This document shows, in pieces, positions 31,497 through 40,199 of a stretch of DNA of 64,000 nt (position 1 is its first letter; each line of letters opens with the position of its first letter). Under the pieces are notes generated by a model. The model made no database searches. It saw only the letters and a program-made list of their open reading frames with translations, and had not been told where the DNA came from. The position numbers and the translations under genes were made by a program. The stretch lies in assembly GCA_003214055.1 (NCBI GenBank), contig QCMD01000004.1, forward strand, positions 27,986 through 91,985, read 5' to 3'. The stretch comes from Prochlorococcus sp. AG-418-K17. GTDB lineage: Bacteria; Cyanobacteriota; Cyanobacteriia; PCC-6307; Cyanobiaceae.

Positions 31497-32511
31497 AAAT
31501 TTAAATAAACTACTAAATTATTCCTTATTAAAAATTTCATTAATACCGATAATGTTATGGATAATTTCTTCATTAGTTTTTATTTTATTAAGAGTTGCTC
31601 CCGGCGATCCTGTTGATGCCATACTTGGATCTGGTGCAGATGAGGTTTCTAGGGAATTTCTAAGAAATAAATTGGGGCTAAATGAACCTTTGATAAATCA
31701 ATATTTTATATATATTAAAAATATACTGCACTTGAATTTTGGCCAATCTCTTAGTACCCAAGAGCCAGTCCTAAATATTATTGTTAAGTCCTTGCCTGCA
31801 AGTCTTGAACTTGGATTCTTTTCAATATTAAGTGCCACATTAATAGGCTTCCCATTGGGGTTAATTGGCTTAAGAAGTAGAGGAAAAAAGATTGATTATA
31901 TTGCTAGAGTATTAGGAATTGCTACCTATGCGATCCCTCCTTTTTGGGGTGCAATGTTAGCGCAATTATTTTTTTCTGTATTTTTTAATATTTCCCCAAT
32001 TGGAGGTAGATTTCCAATATTTCAGCAACAACCTCAAATTACAGGTTTTCTAGTTTTAGATAGTATTCTTTCAAATAATATTATTGCTTTGAAAGATAGT
32101 CTTTATCATCTCGCACTTCCTTCGATTACCCTTGGCTTTTTATTAAGTGGTATATTCAGCCGCTCATTAAGAGTAAATTTGGATAAGACATTAAAAAGTG
32201 ATTATGTAAATGCTGCCATATGTAGAGGAATATCAAGGAATAAAATATTTTTAAACCATGCGTTGCCTAATGCACTATTGCCAATTGTCACTATTTCTGG
32301 CTTGACTATGGCCTCATTAGCAGGGGGTGCTCTATTGTTCGAGGTAACTTTTTCATGGCCAGGTATAGCTTTAAGATTACATGAAGCTATTTCTCAAAGA
32401 GACTATACTTTGGTTCAAGGCATAGTAATTTTTACCTCTATGCTTATAGTCTCTTTAAATCTCTTAGTGGATATTTTAATCGCATATTTAGATCCACGAA
32501 TAGAGTACTAA
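31489..32511 (+). CDS. ABC transporter permease, DppB/OppB type
   Basis: A membrane permease of 340 residues with about six helices. The N-terminal SLVFILLRVAPGDPVDAIL is the DppB signature. The EAA loop is AAICRGISRNKIFLNHALPNAL, and the C-terminal FSWPGIALRLHEAISQRDY is also diagnostic. ATG at 31489 overlaps the substrate-binding gene by 8 bp (a TTG just upstream at 31486 is possible). No DppC partner or ATPase follows; the next gene is on the other strand. Confidence 0.9.
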   Translation: MSRNLNKLLNYSLLKISLIPIMLWIISSLVFILLRVAPGDPVDAILGSGADEVSREFLRNKLGLNEPLINQYFIYIKNILHLNFGQSLSTQEPVLNIIVKSLPASLELGFFSILSATLIGFPLGLIGLRSRGKKIDYIARVLGIATYAIPPFWGAMLAQLFFSVFFNISPIGGRFPIFQQQPQITGFLVLDSILSNNIIALKDSLYHLALPSITLGFLLSGIFSRSLRVNLDKTLKSDYVNAAICRGISRNKIFLNHALPNALLPIVTISGLTMASLAGGALLFEVTFSWPGIALRLHEAISQRDYTLVQGIVIFTSMLIVSLNLLVDILIAYLDPRIEY

Positions 32512-34058
32512 TTTTTGGAAATTCCTTTTACTGTTTCAATATCTAAAAGGTGGTAATCAAGTCCTAAATATCTTTGGTTTTTAATTACAGAAGGTACTTT
32601 TTGGTCTTTAATATTTTTTAAAAATTCAACTATAAATTTTGCTGATAAATCTTGTACTAATATTGGCTCTGATCCAATAAAAGATTCTCTTATTTTGAAG
32701 AGGTCATTATTTTCTTCAAAACTTTTATTAATTCTTATTGGAGAGAAATGACTTGCTCCTTCAATAATTAGAAATCTATTTAATGGATTATTTAAAGCAG
32801 AAAAAACTCTAAATTGTTCATTCATTAACGGTGTAATAAGGTCATACGTTCCACCTATTAGAAGAATTGGTGTTTTAATGCCTGCACTATTTTCTTTTGG
32901 CCATACTAAACTGCCGAATGAATTAAAACCTATTATCGCACTGGCCTTATTAGTGTTATTTTTCTTAGGTAATGGTATTTCGCTTAACTGACATTGAAGT
33001 AATTTAGATAAATTTGTTACAGCAAAGTCTTTTAATGCTGAATCACATTTATCCCCTAGTTTTTCATTGGGTTGATTGCCTTCATACAAAAGTGCTATTA
33101 GAGCACCAAGTGAATGCCCCATTAAAATATAAGAATTATTTGGTAAACCAAATTCTCCATTTTGATGAGCTTTTAATACAGCATCTAAGTCTTTAATTCT
33201 ATATAAGAAAAAGTCTACACTTCCTGGGATTGTTTCCTTACCTTCGAGTACTTCTAAGAATGATTCTAAATTACTACCTCTATGATCTATTAATAATATT
33301 GGCCAACCTCTTTTAGCCAATTCGTTACGTATCCATTTGAAATTATTAATTTCACCTCCAAGTCCTGGCATAAAAATTATCAGTTCTTTATCTTCATTTG
33401 TTGTATTTCTTTTCCATATTTCAACTTCAAAAGGTTTCACTCGGTGAGGAGCATAAATTTTTTTTTCAATTTTTATTAGATCTTGAGTTGATTTTTTTTC
33501 AGTATTTTTAAAGGCATTTTGGTTCGTTCTTTCAAGGTTATTCAATTTGGATAAAAGTTCTTGTTGCATTGATAATTCATTTTTCCAGGATGAAATTATT
33601 AAAATTAAATTATCAATATCTAGTGAAATTTCATCTGATGGTAATGCCTTTATGATTTCTAAAGTTGAAACTTCTTTTTTTTGATCTAATAAATTTTCTA
33701 TAGTGTTATAAATTTCTGTTCCATTGTTGTCATTTGGAACAATAATGCTTTTGCTTAGTTCTGTAAGAATTTTACGCCCTATCCAACTTCTTAATATTTC
33801 TCTATTCAATCCCTCTTCCTTGAAAACTGGAAATTCTAAAAATTTTGATAATTCAAAAACTCTTATTAATCCACTTTTTTTTAACCAATCTATTAATTCT
33901 GTTGAATCATCTTTGTATTTTTCTAATTTTGATAATTGTTCTATAGTAAGAGGTAATTCCATCTCTTCAAATTTAATATTTATCTTTTCAGCAGCCTTTA
34001 AACCATTATTAAAAAATAAACCACAAAAACTAAAAAAAATTATAAAAATGTATTTCAC
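32508..34058 (-). CDS. Exported alpha/beta hydrolase with N-terminal DUF1400
   Basis: A 516-residue protein with a signal peptide (IFIIFFSFCGLFFNNGLKA). The cyanobacterial DUF1400 helical domain spans ~25-190, and an alpha/beta hydrolase domain ~210-470. Catalytic features are the oxyanion region IIFMPGLGGEINNFKW, LLIDHRGSN, the nucleophile elbow GHSLG in YILMGHSLGALIALL, and the His in GASHFSPI. Substrate unknown; lipase or esterase chemistry is inferred. The GTG start at 34058 lies 2 bp from the divergent MFS start. Its end overlaps the permease by 4 bp. Confidence 0.88.
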   Translation of the reverse strand: MKYIFIIFFSFCGLFFNNGLKAAEKINIKFEEMELPLTIEQLSKLEKYKDDSTELIDWLKKSGLIRVFELSKFLEFPVFKEEGLNREILRSWIGRKILTELSKSIIVPNDNNGTEIYNTIENLLDQKKEVSTLEIIKALPSDEISLDIDNLILIISSWKNELSMQQELLSKLNNLERTNQNAFKNTEKKSTQDLIKIEKKIYAPHRVKPFEVEIWKRNTTNEDKELIIFMPGLGGEINNFKWIRNELAKRGWPILLIDHRGSNLESFLEVLEGKETIPGSVDFFLYRIKDLDAVLKAHQNGEFGLPNNSYILMGHSLGALIALLYEGNQPNEKLGDKCDSALKDFAVTNLSKLLQCQLSEIPLPKKNNTNKASAIIGFNSFGSLVWPKENSAGIKTPILLIGGTYDLITPLMNEQFRVFSALNNPLNRFLIIEGASHFSPIRINKSFEENNDLFKIRESFIGSEPILVQDLSAKFIVEFLKNIKDQKVPSVIKNQRYLGLDYHLLDIETVKGISKN

Positions 34059-34060
34059 TA

Positions 34061-35290
34061 GTGATTTTTCCGAATAGTTTAAAAATTAACAAAAATTGGT
34101 GGATTCAATTTCCATATCATTTGAGGTTAATAACCAAGATAAGATTTTATGCTGCATTTGGTGCGGGAGGTGTTATTTATTTAACATCACTTATTTTTAA
34201 TAACATAGGATTATCGGCAACAGATATTGGCTTGGGGTTTACCATTTCAGCAATAATTGGAACTGCAACAAGACTCTTTACAGGAAATTATCTTAATAAA
34301 ACAGGGAAAATACAATTTCCGATAGTTACTTCTTCAATACTAAGTATTGCCGCTAGCTTATGCCTCATTTTTTCAAGAGATACTTTTTTGTACATAATTG
34401 GACAGTCATTTGTGGGTGCTGCTGCAGGAATATATTGGCCTGCTGCCGAGTTTGGGGTACCCTATTTTTGCCATCCTATAGAAACACGCAAAGCATACGC
34501 TCTTGTTAGAAGTTCGGAGGCTTTAGGAATATTTCTAGGGGTATTCTTAGGCGGTTATATGACTAATTTTTTGTATTCTAAATCAATTTTTATTAGTGAT
34601 ATATTTTGCATGTTAGTTATCATATATTTAATATCAAGAGAAAGATATTCTATTAAAAGAAAATTAGGAAATTTCCAAAAAAAATTAGTAGATCCAATTA
34701 ATCAGGGTCAATTGAAATGGAATAAAAATTCAACAATAATAATTTTATCTATTTTATTGATAACTACCTCTTTAGCTTTGATTCAAGTAACTTTGCCTCT
34801 GGATCTTGTTAAAGGTGGAGTATATCGAAATGCTTTAAGCAAAGAAATCATTAGTCTTATAATTTCTATTCAGTTAATTTTATTGTTGTTTTTACAATGG
34901 CCTATCGGTTCTTGGATATCAAAGAAAGAAAGATTATTTGGCTTGAAATTCAGTTTAATAAATTTCTCCATAGCTTCATTTTTATTATTTATTTCTAGTT
35001 ATTTAAATATGCCAGCTTTTTATTTAATTTCTTTTTCATTGATATTAGTAAGTTTAGGGACTGCTTCATTTCTTCCAACATCGACAGATATCGTTTTCAG
35101 AATAGCTCCTTCAAACAAAAAAGGTTTTGCACTTGCTCTATTATCACAATGTTTCGCTATGGGTTATTTTTTTGGACCATTTATTTCAGGACGCATATTA
35201 GATCTAGTTGGTTATGCTTCAATAATCTGGCTTTCCATTTCATGTTTTTGCTTTATCTTATTTGCAATTCTATTTAAGAGATTATTTTAA
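34061..35290 (+). CDS. Major facilitator superfamily transporter
   Basis: 409 residues with about 12 membrane helices. The N-terminal half has ARTxxxG-like gating residues (LFTGNYLNKTGKIQFPIV). The loop between helices 6 and 7 is at ~195-225, and the last half includes GTASFLPTSTDIVFRIAP and FAMGYFFGPFISGRI. The substrate cannot be predicted. The start taken is GTG at 34061; an unusual start nearer to KINKNWW is possible because no ATG is available. Its end overlaps the DUF2834-like gene by 4 bp. Confidence 0.85.
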   Translation: MIFPNSLKINKNWWIQFPYHLRLITKIRFYAAFGAGGVIYLTSLIFNNIGLSATDIGLGFTISAIIGTATRLFTGNYLNKTGKIQFPIVTSSILSIAASLCLIFSRDTFLYIIGQSFVGAAAGIYWPAAEFGVPYFCHPIETRKAYALVRSSEALGIFLGVFLGGYMTNFLYSKSIFISDIFCMLVIIYLISRERYSIKRKLGNFQKKLVDPINQGQLKWNKNSTIIILSILLITTSLALIQVTLPLDLVKGGVYRNALSKEIISLIISIQLILLLFLQWPIGSWISKKERLFGLKFSLINFSIASFLLFISSYLNMPAFYLISFSLILVSLGTASFLPTSTDIVFRIAPSNKKGFALALLSQCFAMGYFFGPFISGRILDLVGYASIIWLSISCFCFILFAILFKRLF

Positions 35291-35658
35291 TTAATCTTTT
35301 CTAATTCAATAATCCTTCTCTCTCTTAGAAATAAGAAAAAAGGTGCAGAGAATGCGAATGCGATAAGAAAAGTTCCAATATAAACAACCCACATGTTCTT
35401 CATCTTTAATTTTTTTGATTCATTTACTATCCATATAAAAATTGCGCTTGCACCTACTAATAAGTCTCTAGATATTGATTGAGCTGCAGGGTTGGCATTT
35501 GCTAAAGCGATGAAGTTGTTGATATCAAAACTATTTCCATATTCCCTAGCAAATTCAAAATTTGCCATCATTGGAAGGATAGCTCCTAAAATAGATAGAA
35601 AAAGGTAAAGATAAGATATGATCTGTTTGTTATCTTTTAGAATGTTTAATGAATTCAC
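35287..35658 (-). CDS. DUF2834-like membrane protein
   Basis: 123 residues with about three to four hydrophobic helices. ANANPAAQSISRDLLVGASA followed by IFIWIVNESKKL is the pattern of DUF2834 proteins, which are of unknown function. The charged tail is RERRIIELEKIN. It converges on the MFS gene (4-bp overlap) and is divergent from the PfkB kinase, with 41 bp between starts. Confidence 0.75.
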   Translation of the reverse strand: MNSLNILKDNKQIISYLYLFLSILGAILPMMANFEFAREYGNSFDINNFIALANANPAAQSISRDLLVGASAIFIWIVNESKKLKMKNMWVVYIGTFLIAFAFSAPFFLFLRERRIIELEKIN

Positions 35659-35699
35659 TTGTCCAAAATATTTCTTTTAATGATAGTATTTAAAAGCTT

Positions 35700-36569
35700 A
35701 TGGCTGTTGAAAAGAAAAATAAATTTGAAGAATATAAATTTAAAAAAGGAAATTTAAATTTTGCAGTAATTGGTCATATTGAGTGGATAAATTTCTTAAA
35801 GGTCGATCAATTACCAAAACCAGGCGTCATTTCGCATTCTGAAAAATCCCTTGAGTATCCAGCTGGTGGTGGCTCTATTATCGCGAAAATACTTTCTGAT
35901 TTAACAGAAAACCAAATTCATTTTTTTACATCACTAGGTAATGATGATTATGGAGATAAGTGTTTCAAGATTCTCTCAAATATGGGAATTAAGTTGCATG
36001 TAGCTTGGCGTGATAAACCAACTAGAAGAGGATTTAGTTTAATTGACTCTCAAGGTGAAAGAGCAATTACAGTTATTGGAGAAAGGTTAGCCCCAACTCA
36101 TAAAGACAATTTAGAATGGAACATTTTAAAAAAAATGGACGGAATTTTTATCACTGCATCTGATTCAGAGATTTTTAAAATTGCTAGATCAGCTTCAATT
36201 CTGTGTACAACACCAAGGGTAGGATTAAATACAATTAATAAATCAAATGTTCTTTTAGATGGATTAATAGGCAGTAATCTTGATCCTGGAGAAGTTTTTT
36301 CTTTTTCTGAATTATCGTTAAAACCAAAATATACTATTAAAACCGAGGGAGAGAAGGGAGGCATTATATTCCCAGGAGGAAGATATATGGCTCTTAAAAA
36401 CAAAAAGTTAAAGGTTGATTCTTATGGATGTGGCGATTCTTTTGCTGCTGGGATTCTTTATGGAATGGCATCTAAATGGGATATAGATAAAAGTTTAAAT
36501 CTTGCTAAAGTAATGGGAAGAGACGCCAGTGAATTTTTCGGACCATATGCAAATAGTGATGAAAAATAA
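35700..36569 (+). CDS. PfkB-family carbohydrate kinase
   Basis: A 289-residue ribokinase-fold sugar kinase. The N-terminal substrate region YPAGGGSIIAKILSDL carries the GG pair. FTSLGNDDYGDKCFKIL precedes the lid, and the C-terminal signature VDSYGCGDSFAAGILYGM holds the catalytic Asp (GCGD in place of the more common GAGD). The substrate is not predictable; a sugar or nucleoside is the family range. Two small genes follow closely on the same strand. Confidence 0.88.
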   Translation: MAVEKKNKFEEYKFKKGNLNFAVIGHIEWINFLKVDQLPKPGVISHSEKSLEYPAGGGSIIAKILSDLTENQIHFFTSLGNDDYGDKCFKILSNMGIKLHVAWRDKPTRRGFSLIDSQGERAITVIGERLAPTHKDNLEWNILKKMDGIFITASDSEIFKIARSASILCTTPRVGLNTINKSNVLLDGLIGSNLDPGEVFSFSELSLKPKYTIKTEGEKGGIIFPGGRYMALKNKKLKVDSYGCGDSFAAGILYGMASKWDIDKSLNLAKVMGRDASEFFGPYANSDEK

Positions 36570-36585
36570 TTGATTTAAAATTTAT

Positions 36586-36777
36586 ATGAGCAATTTAGAT
36601 AACAAAAATAAAAATATTCTTGTAGAAAACATTATTGTTTTCTTTTTATTTACTGTTTTTTTAGTTTTTAAATCTTTGAAAACTTTATCTGGAATTTTTT
36701 CTTATGGAATCTTAAAAAAAGAAATATTAACTACTAAAAGTAACTTAGGGGTAGATATACAAATAAAAATTAAATAG
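36586..36777 (+). CDS. Small single-helix membrane protein, unknown
   Basis: 63 residues: an Asn/Lys-rich start, one hydrophobic helix at ~15-28 (IIVFFLFTVFLVFK), then a soluble tail. It lies 16 bp after the PfkB kinase and 3 bp before the next small membrane gene, so all three are likely in one transcript. No recognised family. Confidence 0.6.
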   Translation: MSNLDNKNKNILVENIIVFFLFTVFLVFKSLKTLSGIFSYGILKKEILTTKSNLGVDIQIKIK

Positions 36778-36780
36778 TTA

Positions 36781-37134
36781 ATGAAAATAGTTATAGTTTT
36801 TCTAATTTTAGGATTTATTTTTTTGGTCTACAAAAAAATTAAATCTAAAAATACAAAGAACTTAAAATTAGATAAATTTAAAAATAAACTGCAGAGCACT
36901 CAAACAAATATTGAAAGAATTTTTTTGAGGGAGGAAGAAAAAACCTTTTCAAATCCTAATATAAATATTTATATTGGACTTTATGATAATGAAGAAAATA
37001 TTAATAGAAAATCCAATATACACAGAGCAAGACTTTCAAAATTTAAGAAATCAAAATTAAATGGTGAAATGATATTTCAAGATGATGAACAAAGAATTTA
37101 TAAATTTAATAATGGGAAAAAAGTTTACTTATAA
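36781..37134 (+). CDS. Hypothetical protein with N-terminal membrane anchor
   Basis: 117 residues. A hydrophobic N-terminus (IVIVFLILGFIFLVYKKI) is followed by a highly basic, Asn/Lys-rich soluble part containing PNINIYIGLYDNEENINRK. It starts 3 bp after the preceding small gene. It could be a tethered cytosolic protein; no family is recognised. Confidence 0.65.
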   Translation: MKIVIVFLILGFIFLVYKKIKSKNTKNLKLDKFKNKLQSTQTNIERIFLREEEKTFSNPNINIYIGLYDNEENINRKSNIHRARLSKFKKSKLNGEMIFQDDEQRIYKFNNGKKVYL

Positions 37135-37143
37135 TTTTATTTC

Positions 37144-37662
37144 CTAACTACATTCAAGACTTTCTCTTGTTGAAACGCCCGTTGTTGGATTGATCCCATC
37201 AGCAATTTCACAAAGATTTCTTTGATCTTCGCTGTCAAGAATAGCGTAAGAAAAATCTGCTCCTTCTATTTGAGCTCCTGCAAAACTGCTACCCGATGCG
37301 ATCATATTTATTAGAACAGCATTTCTAAGATCTGTTTTTTGGAAATTAACTCGATCAGAAAGAGTATCGGTCAGGTCGATTCCATTTAAATTAGAACCTT
37401 TTAAATCAGATAGGGTTAAAGTTGTCCCATGTAAATCAACATCACTAAAATCTGCGTCTCTCGCAACAGCTCCAGCTATAGATGACAAATGAAGATCCTC
37501 TCCATGGAAATCAAACCCTGTAATATTAGATCTTACATAACTTGGAACTTCATCTCCCTCACCTTTAACAGCTACATTTGCCCCAGCAAAAACTGGAGAG
37601 GATAAAACTAAGAAAGAAAAAGTTATGCATAAAAGATATTTTAAAAAACTAAAAAATTTCAT
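37144..37662 (-). CDS. Exported pentapeptide-repeat protein, probably thylakoid-lumenal
   Basis: A 172-residue protein with a Sec signal peptide (LLCITFSFLVLSSPVFA, cleaved after AxA near residue 26). It then forms a right-handed beta-helix of A(D/N)LxX pentapeptides: ADFSDVDLHG, SNLNGIDLTD, TDLRNAVL, SFAGAQIEGADFSYA. The C-terminal LCEIADGINPTTGVSTR with paired Cys is typical of lumenal pentapeptide proteins of cyanobacteria and chloroplasts (TL17/TL20.3-like). Function unknown; lumen location is inferred from the relatives. Confidence 0.85.
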   Translation of the reverse strand: MKFFSFLKYLLCITFSFLVLSSPVFAGANVAVKGEGDEVPSYVRSNITGFDFHGEDLHLSSIAGAVARDADFSDVDLHGTTLTLSDLKGSNLNGIDLTDTLSDRVNFQKTDLRNAVLINMIASGSSFAGAQIEGADFSYAILDSEDQRNLCEIADGINPTTGVSTRESLECS

Positions 37663-37745
37663 ACTAGAAAATCCGAATATTATTATTTTATAACAATTAG
37701 ATAATTTTTAAAATTGATATTTAAATTTGGAACTCCTTTTTAAGA

Positions 37746-38267
37746 TTATTTAACACTATAAATTTTAAATCTAGGTTCTAAATTAGTTATACAATCTAGA
37801 AGTTTTTTATTATCTTTGCTATTCGTTACCTTGAATTCAGATTCAACTGTACCGCCTTCATCTCGAATGGCTTGATTTAAAACTATGGAACCGTTTTCGT
37901 CTGATACGGATCTGTGAAAAGTTCCTCTAGGTATCCTTAAAATATATCCGCAAGATTCCAATCTAACTTTATAAAAAGGATAATCCCAACCAAAATTGAC
38001 AAGAAAAAATGTTCTACCCCCAGAGATAGCTAATAGATTATCCTCTTGATTGTGATGTATGTAAAATTGCCAATTATTAAAATCTTCATCATTTGGAGGA
38101 CTAACTGCAGGCCCACTGTGAATAACTAGATCTCTATAGTTTGATTCATTAACACTAATATCAAAAAATCTTACATCTTTTGTATCACGAAATTTTTCAT
38201 AACTTATCAATTCAAACATTTTCGATTTGTTTGATTTGATAAGTGGAATTTCTAAACTTGAGTTCAA
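37746..38267 (-). CDS. Hypothetical cupin-like protein
   Basis: Up to 173 residues, soluble. The central part WQFYIHHNQEDNLLAISGGR, followed by YILRIPRGTFHRSVSD, looks like a small beta-barrel of cupin type, with His residues that could bind a metal. An internal ATG (38219, residue 17) gives MFELISYEKFRDTKD and is an equally good start. Monocistronic by spacing; no named family. Confidence 0.65.
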   Translation of the reverse strand: MNSSLEIPLIKSNKSKMFELISYEKFRDTKDVRFFDISVNESNYRDLVIHSGPAVSPPNDEDFNNWQFYIHHNQEDNLLAISGGRTFFLVNFGWDYPFYKVRLESCGYILRIPRGTFHRSVSDENGSIVLNQAIRDEGGTVESEFKVTNSKDNKKLLDCITNLEPRFKIYSVK

Positions 38268-38387
38268 TTTTCTTTAAAGATTACACAAATGTAAACAGAT
38301 ATATATATCAAAGAACGTATCAATGAACACTAAAAAAGAAACATATTATTATTTATGTTTTTTTTTTAAAGATTGAAAATTTAGTGT

Positions 38388-39245
38388 TTATTTAATTTCA
38401 AGAGGTTTGATTTCCCAGGATAAAGTATTTTCTAAATTATTTTTCCCTATAAAGTTTCCTGTAATTACAGAAGTTAAATTAGATTTTGAAGATGATACCA
38501 ATGTTAAATATCTATCATCTATTAATCCTTTTCCGCTGGGATCAAAACCTCTCCAACCAGCACCTGGAATATATAGTTCGGCCCAAGCGTGTAAATCCAA
38601 CTCAGATGGTAAAGGATCTTCAAAATGATAACCACTTACAAACCTACTTGGGATACCTATAGACCTGCAAGCTTCAACCATCAGCATTGCTAAATCTCTG
38701 CATGAACCTATACGTTCTCTAAGTGTTCTGCTGGCCGGCCATGCTGGACCTGTATGTCTTTTGGTATATTTAACCCGATCTTGAATAATTTCTATTAGCT
38801 GGTAGGTAAATGATAATGCGTTATTAATGCTTCCTGCTAAGGCTTCTTGGGCAAGTCCTACGGCAGAGGGATCGTGTTGTCCATTAGGCATCCATCCTTC
38901 TAATGCTCCCTGTAAATCTCTGTTAATAATGCTTCTACAAAAAGGTAATGTTAAATCTCTATTTTTAACTCCATCAATAATGTTTGGATGTTTAATAGTT
39001 TCAACTTCGCTGATTGATTCAATAATTAAATTATCTGTTAATCCATTGAATCTGATTCTATTAATCTCTTCTCCGCTGGCAGCAAGTAATGGATAAATAA
39101 TTTCTGGTTCTGGGGTTATTTTTAATTCAAAATTCTTTAGCTTTTGGAATCCATTTGACCTTGGCTTTATACATAATCTATGCTCGCCTAATTGAACAGG
39201 GTCTTCATATTTATATTCAAGTTTGTGAATGTATTTAATTCTCAT
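38388..39245 (-). CDS. Transglutaminase-like cysteine protease/amidase superfamily protein
   Basis: A 285-residue protein with the bacterial transglutaminase N-terminal beta domain (YKYEDPVQLGEHRLCIKPRS) and a core with Cys-His-Asp residues. Cys is in RIGSCRDLAMLMVEACRSIG, His in LDLHAWAELYIPG, and Asp in GWRGFDPSGKG. It is the third gene of a same-strand set with an alpha-E protein (11 bp upstream) and a circularly permuted ATP-grasp ligase. This association is known in many bacteria and has been proposed to make or trim peptide bonds; the product is not known. Confidence 0.9.
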   Translation of the reverse strand: MRIKYIHKLEYKYEDPVQLGEHRLCIKPRSNGFQKLKNFELKITPEPEIIYPLLAASGEEINRIRFNGLTDNLIIESISEVETIKHPNIIDGVKNRDLTLPFCRSIINRDLQGALEGWMPNGQHDPSAVGLAQEALAGSINNALSFTYQLIEIIQDRVKYTKRHTGPAWPASRTLRERIGSCRDLAMLMVEACRSIGIPSRFVSGYHFEDPLPSELDLHAWAELYIPGAGWRGFDPSGKGLIDDRYLTLVSSSKSNLTSVITGNFIGKNNLENTLSWEIKPLEIK

Positions 39246-39256
39246 TAATAAACTGA

Positions 39257-40198
39257 TTAATTAATAAAATATTTTTCTTGAATTAGATCATTTAATTTAT
39301 TTAAATCCATTTGCAATGAATCGATTGCCTCATGTAAACCATCATTAATTATATCTTCAATTCTGATATAACTCCACTTTGCTTTAAGCAAACCTCTCAT
39401 ACATTCTAATTCTGATGGATTTTCAGTAGATGGAGAGTTATCTATCGTTTGAAGTGTATTACTTATCCCATCAAGACAGTATCTTACTGATCTCGGAAAA
39501 ATTGGATCAAGTAAAAGAAATCTCGCAACTGAATTAGGCTTTATAGAATTCTGCACTGCTTTCCTAAACATTTGATATGCTCCAGCTGAACGTAAAAGTG
39601 CAATCCATTGCAGCTCATCAAGAACTCCTCCTAGTTCATCTAAGCTGGGTAGGAGTAAATAATATTTAACATCTAAAATTCTTGATGTTTTGTCAGCTCT
39701 TTCGATTAATCTTCCAAGAATGCTAAATCTCCAAGCAAGATCTTTGCTTAGAGTCGCATCTGTAATTCCATAAAAAAGCTGACATTCCCTCCTTATTTCA
39801 CTTAATTGTTCTTGTCTTGGTTTATTCCATATTGCCTCTCCTTCTTGCAAATTCCAATATAAAATATTAATCTGTTCCCACATTTCTGTGGTCAGGACAT
39901 CTCTGATTTGTCTTGCATTTTCTCTTGCCATTTGAATGCAAGAAATTATGCTATTTGGGTTTAAACGATCTCTTATTAAAAAATTAATAACATCATCAGG
40001 TTTTTTCTCTGGGAATCTCTTATCAAAAGATTCTCTGTCACTAGAAGCATCAATTAACGGGAGCCAAGGTTCTGCACTTCCAGGTGGACAATCTAATGAC
40101 ATTGCTTCACTTACTTCCACGAAACGAGATATATTTTCCGCACGTTCTAAATAACGATTGATCCAATAAAGAGATTCTGCTACACGACTTAAAAGCAT
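39257..40198 (-). CDS. Alpha-E domain (DUF403) protein
   Basis: 313 residues, nearly all helical. The opening LLSRVAESLYWINRYLERAE is the signature of alpha-E proteins, followed by ENARQIRDVLTTEMWEQIN and FSILGRLIERADKTSRILDV. It starts 1 bp after the ATP-grasp gene ends and lies 11 bp before the transglutaminase-like gene, so the three form an operon. Its biochemical role is unknown; it is presumed to work with the ligase. Confidence 0.92.
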   Translation of the reverse strand: MLLSRVAESLYWINRYLERAENISRFVEVSEAMSLDCPPGSAEPWLPLIDASSDRESFDKRFPEKKPDDVINFLIRDRLNPNSIISCIQMARENARQIRDVLTTEMWEQINILYWNLQEGEAIWNKPRQEQLSEIRRECQLFYGITDATLSKDLAWRFSILGRLIERADKTSRILDVKYYLLLPSLDELGGVLDELQWIALLRSAGAYQMFRKAVQNSIKPNSVARFLLLDPIFPRSVRYCLDGISNTLQTIDNSPSTENPSELECMRGLLKAKWSYIRIEDIINDGLHEAIDSLQMDLNKLNDLIQEKYFIN

Positions 40199-40199
40199 A

